Origin: DASQUK01 sp963756425
GTDB lineage: Bacteria > Actinomycetota > Acidimicrobiia > Acidimicrobiales > VFJN01
Direction: 5' to 3'
Assembly: GCA_963756425.1 (NCBI GenBank)
Contig: CAVWNW010000007.1
Span: 310,001-374,000 of the forward strand
DNA length: 64,000 nt
In this document: positions 33,952-40,966 of the stretch, piece after piece
Numbering within the stretch: the stretch's first letter is position 1
Layout: each line of letters starts with the position of its first letter
Program-made: the position numbers and the translations under genes
Notes under the pieces: model-generated
Databases searched by the model: none
Seen by the model: the letters and a program-made list of their open reading frames with translations, nothing else
Told to the model about the DNA's origin: nothing

Positions 33952-35025
33952 GTGCCTGTCGTCGTTGCCGAAGGCCTGGTCAAGAGTTTCGGGGACACCA
34001 AGGCGCTCTGCGGCGTCGACTTCGACGTCGAGCGGGGACAGATCCTCGGCGTTCTCGGGCCCAATGGAGCCGGCAAGACAACCGCCGTCCGCATCCTGAC
34101 GACGCTGCTCCGGCCCGACGCGGGCCGTGCCGAGATCGAAGGGATCGACGTCCTCGAGGAACCCCAGCGGGCCCGAGCCCGGATCGGCCTGACCGGCCAG
34201 TACGCCGCCGTCGACGAGGCACTCACCGGTCACGAGAACCTCGAGCAAGTGGGTCGCCTGTACCACATGGGCACCGCCGTCGCCCGCGAGCGGGCAACCG
34301 AGCTGCTCGAACGGTTCGACCTGGTCGACGCCCGCAACCGCGTCGTGAAGGGCTACTCGGGGGGCATGCGTCGGCGGCTCGACATCGCCATGAGCCTGAT
34401 CGCCCGGCCCTCGGTGCTGTTCCTGGACGAGCCCACCACCGGCCTCGACCCCCGCAGCCGCCAGTCGGTGTGGGCGCTGATCGACGAGCTGGTGCGCGGG
34501 GGGACGACCACGCTGCTGACCACGCAGTACCTCGACGAGGCCGACCGGCTGGCCGACGACATCGTCGTAATCGACCGGGGCAAGGTCATCGCTCGCGGCA
34601 CCTCCGAGGAGCTCAAGCAGCAGATCGGTGGTGAGCTGATCGAGGTCATTGTCGAGGATCCCGCCGATGCGCAAAGCGTGATCGAGGTCCTGGGGCGCCA
34701 TGCCTGCGGCGATCCCCACGTCGGCGACGACAAGCGAACGGTGTCGCTGCCCGTGTTCCGGGTCGAGGGGCTCGTCCCGGTCGCGGTGCGGGAGCTCGAC
34801 GCCGCCGGGATCGCGGTGCACGACGTGGCCGCCAGGCGGGCGACCCTGGACGACGTCTTCTTCGCCCTCACCGGCCATGCCGCCGAGGAGGGCTCGACGA
34901 ACGGCGAGGTCGGCGAGCCCGACGGGTCCGGCGACGGTCCCGGAGACGGTCACTCGGGAGCCCCGGGCGACGGTCAGGCGGCGTCCGCCGGAGACCGCGT
35001 CGTCCTGCAGGAGGCCGAGAACTGA
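33952..35025 (+). CDS. ABC transporter ATP-binding protein (DrrA-like)
   Basis: A 357-aa ABC ATPase of the daunorubicin-resistance DrrA type. Walker A GPNGAGKTT, the signature YSGGMRRRLDIAMSL and Walker B VLFLDEPTTGLD are intact, and TTLLTTQYLDEADRLADDI is the DrrA hallmark. A C-terminal domain of about 90 aa ends in a long Gly/Ser/Asp-rich tail. It probably powers export of a lipid or drug. The GTG at 33952 is 8 bases after a TAGGTT box. Its stop overlaps the permease start (TGATG). Confidence 0.93.
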   Translation: MPVVVAEGLVKSFGDTKALCGVDFDVERGQILGVLGPNGAGKTTAVRILTTLLRPDAGRAEIEGIDVLEEPQRARARIGLTGQYAAVDEALTGHENLEQVGRLYHMGTAVARERATELLERFDLVDARNRVVKGYSGGMRRRLDIAMSLIARPSVLFLDEPTTGLDPRSRQSVWALIDELVRGGTTTLLTTQYLDEADRLADDIVVIDRGKVIARGTSEELKQQIGGELIEVIVEDPADAQSVIEVLGRHACGDPHVGDDKRTVSLPVFRVEGLVPVAVRELDAAGIAVHDVAARRATLDDVFFALTGHAAEEGSTNGEVGEPDGSGDGPGDGHSGAPGDGQAASAGDRVVLQEAEN

Positions 35026-35855
35026 TGGCGACGACCGTCGACGAGGTCCTGCTCACCCCCGCCCCGGAGCACGACGTCCCGACGGGCCGGATTTGGCTGT
35101 TCCGCGACAGCTGGACCGAGGCGCTGCGTCACATCCGGGAGATGCGCCGTAGCCCCGAGCTCCTGATCTACGCCACGATCCAGCCGCTCATGTTCGTCGT
35201 GCTGTTCGTGTACGTGTTCGGCGGCGCGATCACGGCGCCGGGCTACAGCGACTACAAGCAGTACCTGCTCCCCGGGATCTTCGCCCAGACCGTGCTGTTC
35301 AACTCCACGTTCACGAGCATCGGCCTGGCCGACGATCTGACCAAGGGGATCATCGACCGGTTGCGGTCCCTGCCCATGTACCAGTCGGCGGTGCTGGTCG
35401 GGCGGACGCTCTCCGATGTGGCCCGCAACTTGCTCACGTTCGCGGTGATGCTGGGCGTGGCGTTCGCGGTCGGCTTCCGGATCGAAGGCACCATGGCCGA
35501 AGCGGTGAGCGCCACGGTCCTGCTGTTCGCCTTCAGCTACTCCTTCAGCTGGATCCAGGCGCTGGTGGGCCTGTCGGCCGGATCGGTCGAGGCGGCGAAC
35601 TCGGCGGGCTTCATCTGGATGTTCCCGCTCACGTTCGTGTCCTCGGCGTTCGTGCCGGTGGAGACCATGCCCGGGTGGCTGCAGCCGATCGCCGAGCACA
35701 ACCCGTTCACGATCGTCACCAACGCCACCCGCGCGCTCTACAACGGCCTCGACCCGGGGTCCGACCTGTGGATCGCGTGGGCCTGGGCGATCGGCATCGC
35801 CCTGGTGTTCAGCGTCCTCGCAATCCGCAAGTTCGCGTCGACCACCGGCAAGTGA
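35025..35855 (+). CDS. ABC-2 type transporter permease (DrrB-like)
   Basis: A 276-aa permease with six predicted helices. The first is QPLMFVVLFVYVFGGAI, followed by LLPGIFAQTVLFNSTFTSIG and DRLRSLPMYQSAVLVGRTLS, typical of DrrB; the end reads MPGWLQPIAEHNPFTIVTNA. It pairs with the ATPase just upstream (one-base overlap). A similar permease (36298-37146) lies convergent on the other strand, so two related exporters face each other around the SnoaL-like gene. Confidence 0.93.
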   Translation: MATTVDEVLLTPAPEHDVPTGRIWLFRDSWTEALRHIREMRRSPELLIYATIQPLMFVVLFVYVFGGAITAPGYSDYKQYLLPGIFAQTVLFNSTFTSIGLADDLTKGIIDRLRSLPMYQSAVLVGRTLSDVARNLLTFAVMLGVAFAVGFRIEGTMAEAVSATVLLFAFSYSFSWIQALVGLSAGSVEAANSAGFIWMFPLTFVSSAFVPVETMPGWLQPIAEHNPFTIVTNATRALYNGLDPGSDLWIAWAWAIGIALVFSVLAIRKFASTTGK

Positions 35856-35868
35856 CGCGGGCCGGCCG

Positions 35869-36276
35869 TCAGGCCGGGTGCTCGTGGCCGTCTCGCTGGC
35901 CGGGCGCGAACGGCCACTCCTCGAACGCGGCGCACCGGCCGTCGGCATCGAAGCCAAGGACCCAGAGGTCCCGCCAGCGCTGGGCCGGCGTGGCCCCGTG
36001 CCCGTCGTAGTCGACGTTCACCCGCACGACCGCCGTCGCGCCGTCGACGGCGACGACCTCGTGGGCCATCGTGAACGGCTCGTCGGCGCCATCGCGTTCG
36101 TCCTCCCAGAACCGTGCAATGGCCTCCAAGCCCTCGACCGGCCGCGCCCAGGGCGACGGCAGGTAGGAGGCGTCACGCGAGAACAGGTCGCCGAGCGCCT
36201 CGGTGCCGGCGGTGCGCCAGGCGAGCTTGTAGCCGTCGATCCACCGCTCCACGTCGGATCGGTCCATGACTGTCAT
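35869..36276 (-). CDS. SnoaL/NTF2-like protein
   Basis: A 135-aa protein with the NTF2-like cone fold: the N-terminal helices DVERWIDGYKLAWRTAGTEAL, then LFSRDASYLPSPWARPVEGL and the strands TMAHEVVAVDGATAVVRVNV and RWRDLWVLGFDADGRCAAFE. Such small proteins include polyketide cyclases, isomerases and limonene epoxide hydrolases; the function cannot be chosen here. ATGs at 36276 and 36267 are both possible. It is the last gene of the PadR-ABC operon on the minus strand, 21 bases after the permease. Confidence 0.85.
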   Translation of the reverse strand: MTVMDRSDVERWIDGYKLAWRTAGTEALGDLFSRDASYLPSPWARPVEGLEAIARFWEDERDGADEPFTMAHEVVAVDGATAVVRVNVDYDGHGATPAQRWRDLWVLGFDADGRCAAFEEWPFAPGQRDGHEHPA

Positions 36277-36297
36277 CGTGCCCCACCACACCACCGG

Positions 36298-37146
36298 CTA
36301 GGAGCGCCGGTAGCGGGCGACGGCCAGCGGCGCGAACACCAGGACCAGTCCCGCCGACCACAGCAGCGACAGGATCACCCAGTGGGCCGTGGTGCCGGTC
36401 AGGCCGGCCATCGACGGGTCGCCCAGGGCCAGGGACCGCACCGCGTTGGTCATGACCGTGATCGGCTGGTGCTTGGCGATCGGCTGCAGCCAACCCGGCA
36501 TCGAGTCGACCGGCACGTAGGCGCTCGACACGAACGTCAGCGGGAACACCAGCAGCGACATGCCCTGGGCCGCCTGGGCGCTGCCGGCCACCTGCCCGAT
36601 CCAGACGAACAGCCACGTCGTGGCGAAGCCGTAGACCACGCAGAGGCCGAAGGCGGCCAGCGCCATCGCCACGTCGCCGTGGATCCGGAACCCGATGGCG
36701 AAGCCGATCGCGGTGGTGACGGCCAAGCCCCACGCCAGCACGCCGGTGTCGGCGAGCGTCCGCCCGGCCAGCAGTGCGCCGCGGGACACGGGCAGGGACC
36801 GGAGGCGGTCGAAGAAGCCGTGCTCGACGTCCTCGGCCACGCCGGCGGCGGTGCCGGTCCCGGCGAACAGCACGCTCGTCATCACGAAGCCGGGGACCAG
36901 GAAGTCGACGTAGGGGACGGGGCCGGGGCTCATGGCGCCCCCGAACACGTAGCGGAAGATCAACAGGAACATGGCGCCCTGGATCGTGCCGATGAGCACC
37001 AGTTGGGGCGTGCGCCGGAACTTGCGCAGGGTGCGGAGGGCAACCGACCGTGCGGTGGTCACGCGACCGGCGGGCGCCGGGGAGGGCGCGATCGCGGGTG
37101 CCGGCGCGGCGGCGCCGGTGGGGTGGTCGAGGGTCGTCACGGTCAT
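36298..37146 (-). CDS. ABC-2 type transporter permease (DrrB-like)
   Basis: A 282-aa permease with six predicted helices. It closely resembles the plus-strand DrrB-like protein: IQGAMFLLIFRYVFGGAM, DRLRSLPVSRGALLAGRTLA, FPLTFVSSAYVPVDSMPGWL and QPITVMTNAVRSLALG. The ATG at 37146 follows AAGGAG. The N-terminus is Ala/Pro-rich. It lies 19 bases downstream of the matching ATPase gene, and both follow the PadR gene, which probably controls them. Confidence 0.93.
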   Translation of the reverse strand: MTVTTLDHPTGAAAPAPAIAPSPAPAGRVTTARSVALRTLRKFRRTPQLVLIGTIQGAMFLLIFRYVFGGAMSPGPVPYVDFLVPGFVMTSVLFAGTGTAAGVAEDVEHGFFDRLRSLPVSRGALLAGRTLADTGVLAWGLAVTTAIGFAIGFRIHGDVAMALAAFGLCVVYGFATTWLFVWIGQVAGSAQAAQGMSLLVFPLTFVSSAYVPVDSMPGWLQPIAKHQPITVMTNAVRSLALGDPSMAGLTGTTAHWVILSLLWSAGLVLVFAPLAVARYRRS

Positions 37147-37165
37147 CGGATCGAGCTCCTTGGAA

Positions 37166-38173
37166 TCAGGCGGCGTCGGCGGGGACGGCCGGCGCCTGCG
37201 GGTCGCGGGTGTCGGTGTCTGCGGGCGGCGCATCGACGGGTGCGCCGGTCAGGGTGAGGAAGACCTCGTCGAGGGTCGGGCGGCGCAGCGCGATTTCGCC
37301 GACCTCGAGGCCGATCACGTCGAGGGCCCGGACTGCGTCGTTGATGGCGTGCCGGCCACCGACGACCGGCACCGTGACCCGACGGGTGGCGGGGTCGACG
37401 CGTGGCGCCTCCGTGCCGATGGGCGCGAGTGCGCCCGCCAGGTCGACAAAGTCGTCGGCCCGGTGGGCCTGGACCTCGATCACGTCGCGGCCGGCACGTG
37501 ACTTCAGCTCGGTCGGCGTGCCCTGTGCGATCACCGTGCCGTGGTCGATGATGACCACCTGGCTGGCGAGCTGGTCGGCCTCGTCGAGGTACTGCGTCGT
37601 CAGGAGCACGTCGGTGCCGTGGGCGACCAGGCCGCGGATCGCATCCCATAGGTCGATGCGGCTCCGGGGGTCGAGGCCCGTGGTGGGCTCGTCGAGCAGC
37701 AACAGGCGGGGCGCCCCGACGAGGCTGGCGCCCAGGTCGAGCCGGCGCCGCATGCCACCCGAGTACGTGCGCACCAGTCGGTCGGCGGCATCGGTCAGAC
37801 CCAGCTGCGCGAGCACGGCGTCGGCGTTGGCCCGGGCGGTTGCCCGGTCGTGGCCGAAGAGCCGGGCCACCATGTCGAGGTTCTCGCGGCCGGTCATGGC
37901 CTCCTCGACCGCGGCGTACTGCCCGGCCAGGCCGATGACGCGGCGCACCCGCTCGGGGTGGCGGAGGACGTCGACGCCGTCGACGTGCAGCGATCCGGCG
38001 TCGGGGCGCACGAGCGTGGCGATGGTCCGCACGAACGTTGTTTTGCCCGCACCGTTGGGACCCAGGAGGGCGACCACCTGGCCGCTGTGGGCGACGAGAT
38101 CGAGACCGGCGAGGGCCTCGACCTTGCCGAAGCGCTTGGTGAGGCCGTGGGCCTCGACGATGGGAGGTGCCAT
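37166..38173 (-). CDS. ABC transporter ATP-binding protein (DrrA-like)
   Basis: A 335-aa ABC ATPase. It has Walker A GPNGAGKTT, YSGGMRRRLDLGASLVG (signature), LLLLDEPTTGLD (Walker B) and TDVLLTTQYLDEADQLASQV. A C-terminal regulatory domain of about 90 aa ends in a Pro/Asp-rich tail. It is a paralogue of the ATPase at 33952-35025. It is encoded between the PadR gene (4 bases upstream) and the permease gene, forming a regulator plus exporter cassette. Confidence 0.94.
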   Translation of the reverse strand: MAPPIVEAHGLTKRFGKVEALAGLDLVAHSGQVVALLGPNGAGKTTFVRTIATLVRPDAGSLHVDGVDVLRHPERVRRVIGLAGQYAAVEEAMTGRENLDMVARLFGHDRATARANADAVLAQLGLTDAADRLVRTYSGGMRRRLDLGASLVGAPRLLLLDEPTTGLDPRSRIDLWDAIRGLVAHGTDVLLTTQYLDEADQLASQVVIIDHGTVIAQGTPTELKSRAGRDVIEVQAHRADDFVDLAGALAPIGTEAPRVDPATRRVTVPVVGGRHAINDAVRALDVIGLEVGEIALRRPTLDEVFLTLTGAPVDAPPADTDTRDPQAPAVPADAA

Positions 38174-38177
38174 CGGT

Positions 38178-38855
38178 TCACTCCTTGGTGTCGTCGGTGT
38201 CGGGGGAGGGGGGTAGCGGCGCGGGCGCGTCGCCGCCGTTGGGGACGAACCCCTGGTCGTGCCAGCTGCGCCACTCGTCGAGACCCGACAACGAGCCGGA
38301 CTCGATGTCGGCGATCAGCGACCGGGTGAACTCCAGCTCCGTTCGGAGCAGCGCCATCTCGTACTCGCCTTCGATGGAGAACAGGCGCGGGAGACCGCGC
38401 TTGGTGGCGATGTCCTCGGACGCCTGCATCTGGTCGAGGCGGACCTCAATCGCCTCGCAGCGCCGCCGCAGCAGCGTCACGGCCTCGTCGGGGGGAACGC
38501 CCGGGAGGAACGACAGCGCGGCCTCGTACTGGGGGAACTCCTTGATCGGGACCGACAGCAGCTCCGACAGCCAGTCGTCCATCTCGGTGCGGCCGGCGTC
38601 GGTGATCTCGTAGACGGTGCGTGGCGGGCGCCGGCCCTCGCGGAAGGTCTCGACGGCACGGACGAGCCCCTGCCGCTCCAGTGACTCCACCACGCCGTAC
38701 AGCGAGCCGTAGTTGAGCCGCACGCTCTCGTGCTTGGCGCGGCTGCGCAGTGTCTGCGCCATCTCGTAGGGGTGCATCGGCCGCTCGTAGAGGCAGGTGA
38801 GGACCGCCAGGGCCAGGGGATTCGATCGCTTCCTCGGAGGCATGCTCGTAACCAT
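38178..38855 (-). CDS. PadR-family transcriptional regulator
   Basis: A 225-aa PadR regulator. The winged helix spans about 10-95: LALAVLTCLYERPMHPYEMA, LNYGSLYGVVESLERQGLVR and PPRTVYEITDAGRTEMDDWL. A C-terminal Vir-type helical domain with RRCEAIEVRLDQMQA gives dimerisation. PadR proteins repress exporters and are released by small aromatic or lipophilic ligands. ATGs at 38855 and 38843 are possible. Just upstream are two TATTCG repeats, 14 bp apart, that could be its operator. Confidence 0.93.
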   Translation of the reverse strand: MVTSMPPRKRSNPLALAVLTCLYERPMHPYEMAQTLRSRAKHESVRLNYGSLYGVVESLERQGLVRAVETFREGRRPPRTVYEITDAGRTEMDDWLSELLSVPIKEFPQYEAALSFLPGVPPDEAVTLLRRRCEAIEVRLDQMQASEDIATKRGLPRLFSIEGEYEMALLRTELEFTRSLIADIESGSLSGLDEWRSWHDQGFVPNGGDAPAPLPPSPDTDDTKE

Positions 38856-38856
38856 A

Positions 38857-38876
38857 TATTCGAAATAAAGTATTCG
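38857..38876. promoter_or_regulatory. TATTCG direct repeat upstream of padR
   Basis: TATTCG occurs at 38857-38862 and 38871-38876 in an unusually AT-rich stretch between the divergent padR and HAD genes. It is a candidate operator and promoter; the classic PadR half-site ATGT-N8-ACAT is not seen. Confidence 0.4.
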
Positions 38877-38913
38877 GCAACGTGCAATGCGTCACACCGT
38901 CAAGGCTGGTGGC

Positions 38914-39606
38914 GTGAACGAAGCGCGAGGGGAGCGCAAGACGGGGATCCTGTTCGACCTCGACGGCACCCTCATCGACAGCGTCTACCAGCACGTCCTC
39001 GCCTGGCGGGAGGCGCTGGAGTCGGAGGGCATCGACATCCCCGTGTGGAAGATCCACCGCAAGATCGGCATGAGTGGCGGACTCTTCGCTCGCGCGTTGC
39101 TACGTGAGGTCGGTGCACCTATCGGCCCCGACGTGGCCGAGCGCCTCCAGGCCCGGCACCACGACGCCTTCGAGCGCTACCGCGGCGGGGTGCGCCCGCT
39201 GCCCGGCGCCGTCGACCTCCTGGAGCGGCTGACGGCCTACCGGACCCCCTGGGCGGTCGCCACCAGCGGGAGGCTGGGGACCGCCGGGCCCAGCCTGGCG
39301 CTGCTGGGCGTGACCGAGGGGGTACCGATCATCACTCGGGAAGCTGTGGCCCACGCCAAGCCCGATCCCGACCTGTTCCTGGCTGCGGCCGACGCCCTCG
39401 GCCTGGCCATCGAGGACTGTGTCGTCGTCGGCGACAGCGTGTGGGACCTGCTGGCCGCCCGCCGGGCCCGGGCGTTGAGCATCGGCCTCCTATCGGGCGG
39501 GTACGGCACCGACGAGCTCGAGCGTGCCGGCGCCTTCCGGGTGTACGAGGACCCGGGCGACCTCCTGCGCCACCTCGACGAGGTCGGGATCCGCGAGCTC
39601 GAGTGA
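38914..39606 (+). CDS. HAD-family hydrolase (phosphatase/phosphoglucomutase-like)
   Basis: A 230-aa HAD hydrolase with the catalytic motif ILFDLDGTLIDSVYQHVLAW, motif II in AVATSGR, and motifs III-IV in AHAKPDPDLFLAAADALGLA and CVVVGDSVWDLLAARRA. An alpha-helical cap follows motif I. The substrate is a phosphorylated small molecule, probably a sugar phosphate. The GTG at 38914 follows AAGG by 8 bases; ATG 38887 is an alternative without a Shine-Dalgarno sequence. The gene is convergent with a VOC gene. Confidence 0.9.
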   Translation: MNEARGERKTGILFDLDGTLIDSVYQHVLAWREALESEGIDIPVWKIHRKIGMSGGLFARALLREVGAPIGPDVAERLQARHHDAFERYRGGVRPLPGAVDLLERLTAYRTPWAVATSGRLGTAGPSLALLGVTEGVPIITREAVAHAKPDPDLFLAAADALGLAIEDCVVVGDSVWDLLAARRARALSIGLLSGGYGTDELERAGAFRVYEDPGDLLRHLDEVGIRELE

Positions 39607-39646
39607 CCCGCCGATCCGAGGTGGGACCAGTGGGGTAGAGAAGCCG

Positions 39647-40027
39647 CTAGCTCGGATAGCAGCGGAACTCGACGAGCAGCCCGTCGGGGTCGCGGACGTA
39701 GATCGACTGGCCGAGCCCTCGGGCCCCGAAGCGTTCGCCACGGTCCACTACCTCGAGGGCGGGATCGCCCGCCAGGCTGTCGAGCGCGCTCGGCGACACG
39801 ACGAAGCAGATGTGGTCGAGGTGGCCGCGATCGGCCCCGGGATTACCCGGGATCAGGTCGATGATCATCGAATCGTCGACCCGCAGCGACGGGAACGGCG
39901 CCTCGTTGTTGCGCCACTCCTCGACCCGTACCCCGGCGAGCCCGGCGTGCCGCCCGTACCACGCGAGCGCCCGCTCGACGTCGGACACGACGAGCACGAA
40001 GTGGTCGAGGGCGAGGGCGGTGGCCAT
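39647..40027 (-). CDS. VOC family protein
   Basis: A 126-aa VOC protein. It starts LALDHFVLVVSDVERALAWY and contains DHICFVVSPSALDSLAG and IYVRDPDGLLVEFRCYPS, giving the metal-site His and Glu typical of the fosfomycin/glyoxalase class. The substrate is unknown. It lies 36 bases downstream of the methyltransferase gene on the same strand. Confidence 0.9.
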   Translation of the reverse strand: MATALALDHFVLVVSDVERALAWYGRHAGLAGVRVEEWRNNEAPFPSLRVDDSMIIDLIPGNPGADRGHLDHICFVVSPSALDSLAGDPALEVVDRGERFGARGLGQSIYVRDPDGLLVEFRCYPS

Positions 40028-40063
40028 GGCATCCTCCGGTCCGAGGCGACGCCCGCCAGCTTT

Positions 40064-40864
40064 TCACGCTCGGGCGACCACCTCCCCGTGCACCACCACG
40101 AAGACGCCGTCGGGCTCGGCGGCCCACTCGCGCCACGAGCCGGCGACGTCGGCCAGCTCGGCCTCGGTGGCGATGCCGTAGTCGACGGCCTGCTCGGCCA
40201 GGGCCGAGGCCGTGATCCGCTCCGCCCAGAGCTCGGCCCACCACGACCGATCGGCGCGGGTGGCGTACGTCCACGTCGACGTTGTGTAGCTGACGCCCGT
40301 CAGGCCCGCCCCGTGCGCCCAGCCCAGCAGGTGGCGGCCGGCGTCGGCGTGGGCCCGGTTGCGCCGCGTGACCTCCAGGTAGATCCCGCGCCACCGCTCG
40401 AGTCCCTCGCTGGCCGGTGCCCACAGCATCGCCGGGTAGTCGCTGTCCCGGACGGCCACGACGCCGCCTGGTCGGGCGAGCCGACCCATGGCGCGCAGCG
40501 CACCCACCGGATCGCTCATGTGTTGGAGGACCTGGTGGGCGTGGACGACGTCGAATGTCCCCGGGTCGAGCTCGTGGAAGTCGCCCACCACCAGGTCCAC
40601 GGCATCGAGTCCGTCGACGCGCGCGGCATGTGCCGCCTCCTCGATCACGTCGGCCGAGAGATCGACACCCACCACCCGTCCTGGCGCCACCCGTCGGGCG
40701 AGGTCGAACGTGATCGTCCCCAGACCACAGCCGACGTCGAGCAGCGACATCCCCCGTTGCAGGTGCGGCAGCAGGTACGCGGCAGAGTTCGCGGCGGTGC
40801 GCCAGCGGTGCGAGCGCAGCACGGAGTCGTGATGGCCGTGGGTGTACACGTTGGGCATCACCAC
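40064..40864 (-). CDS. Class I SAM-dependent methyltransferase (UbiE-like)
   Basis: A 266-aa methyltransferase. Motif I is SLLDVGCGLGTITFDLARRV, followed by VVGVDLSADVIEEAAHAARV (motif II acid) and DVVHAHQVLQHMSDPVGAL (motif IV). A C-terminal region of about 90 aa may cap the active site. It begins MVMPNVYTHGHHDSVLRSHR, an N-terminal signature of several actinobacterial small-molecule methyltransferases. The GTG at 40864 is six bases after a CACTAT box. Probably co-transcribed with the VOC gene. Confidence 0.9.
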   Translation of the reverse strand: MVMPNVYTHGHHDSVLRSHRWRTAANSAAYLLPHLQRGMSLLDVGCGLGTITFDLARRVAPGRVVGVDLSADVIEEAAHAARVDGLDAVDLVVGDFHELDPGTFDVVHAHQVLQHMSDPVGALRAMGRLARPGGVVAVRDSDYPAMLWAPASEGLERWRGIYLEVTRRNRAHADAGRHLLGWAHGAGLTGVSYTTSTWTYATRADRSWWAELWAERITASALAEQAVDYGIATEAELADVAGSWREWAAEPDGVFVVVHGEVVARA

Positions 40865-40966
40865 CGACGCATAGTGTCACCTGCGGCTCGCCTTAACGCG
40901 CGCTTGTCGCCATCACGCCGATCTTGACGCAGTCGTTAGCGCGCAATTTGGGCGGCCGGAGCGAGC

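Noticed and set aside
40865..40966. TTAACGCGCGC and TTAGCGCGCAA motifs before the APC permease gene
   Set aside because: They do not form a convincing inverted or direct repeat, and no clear -10 matches the TTGACG at 40924.
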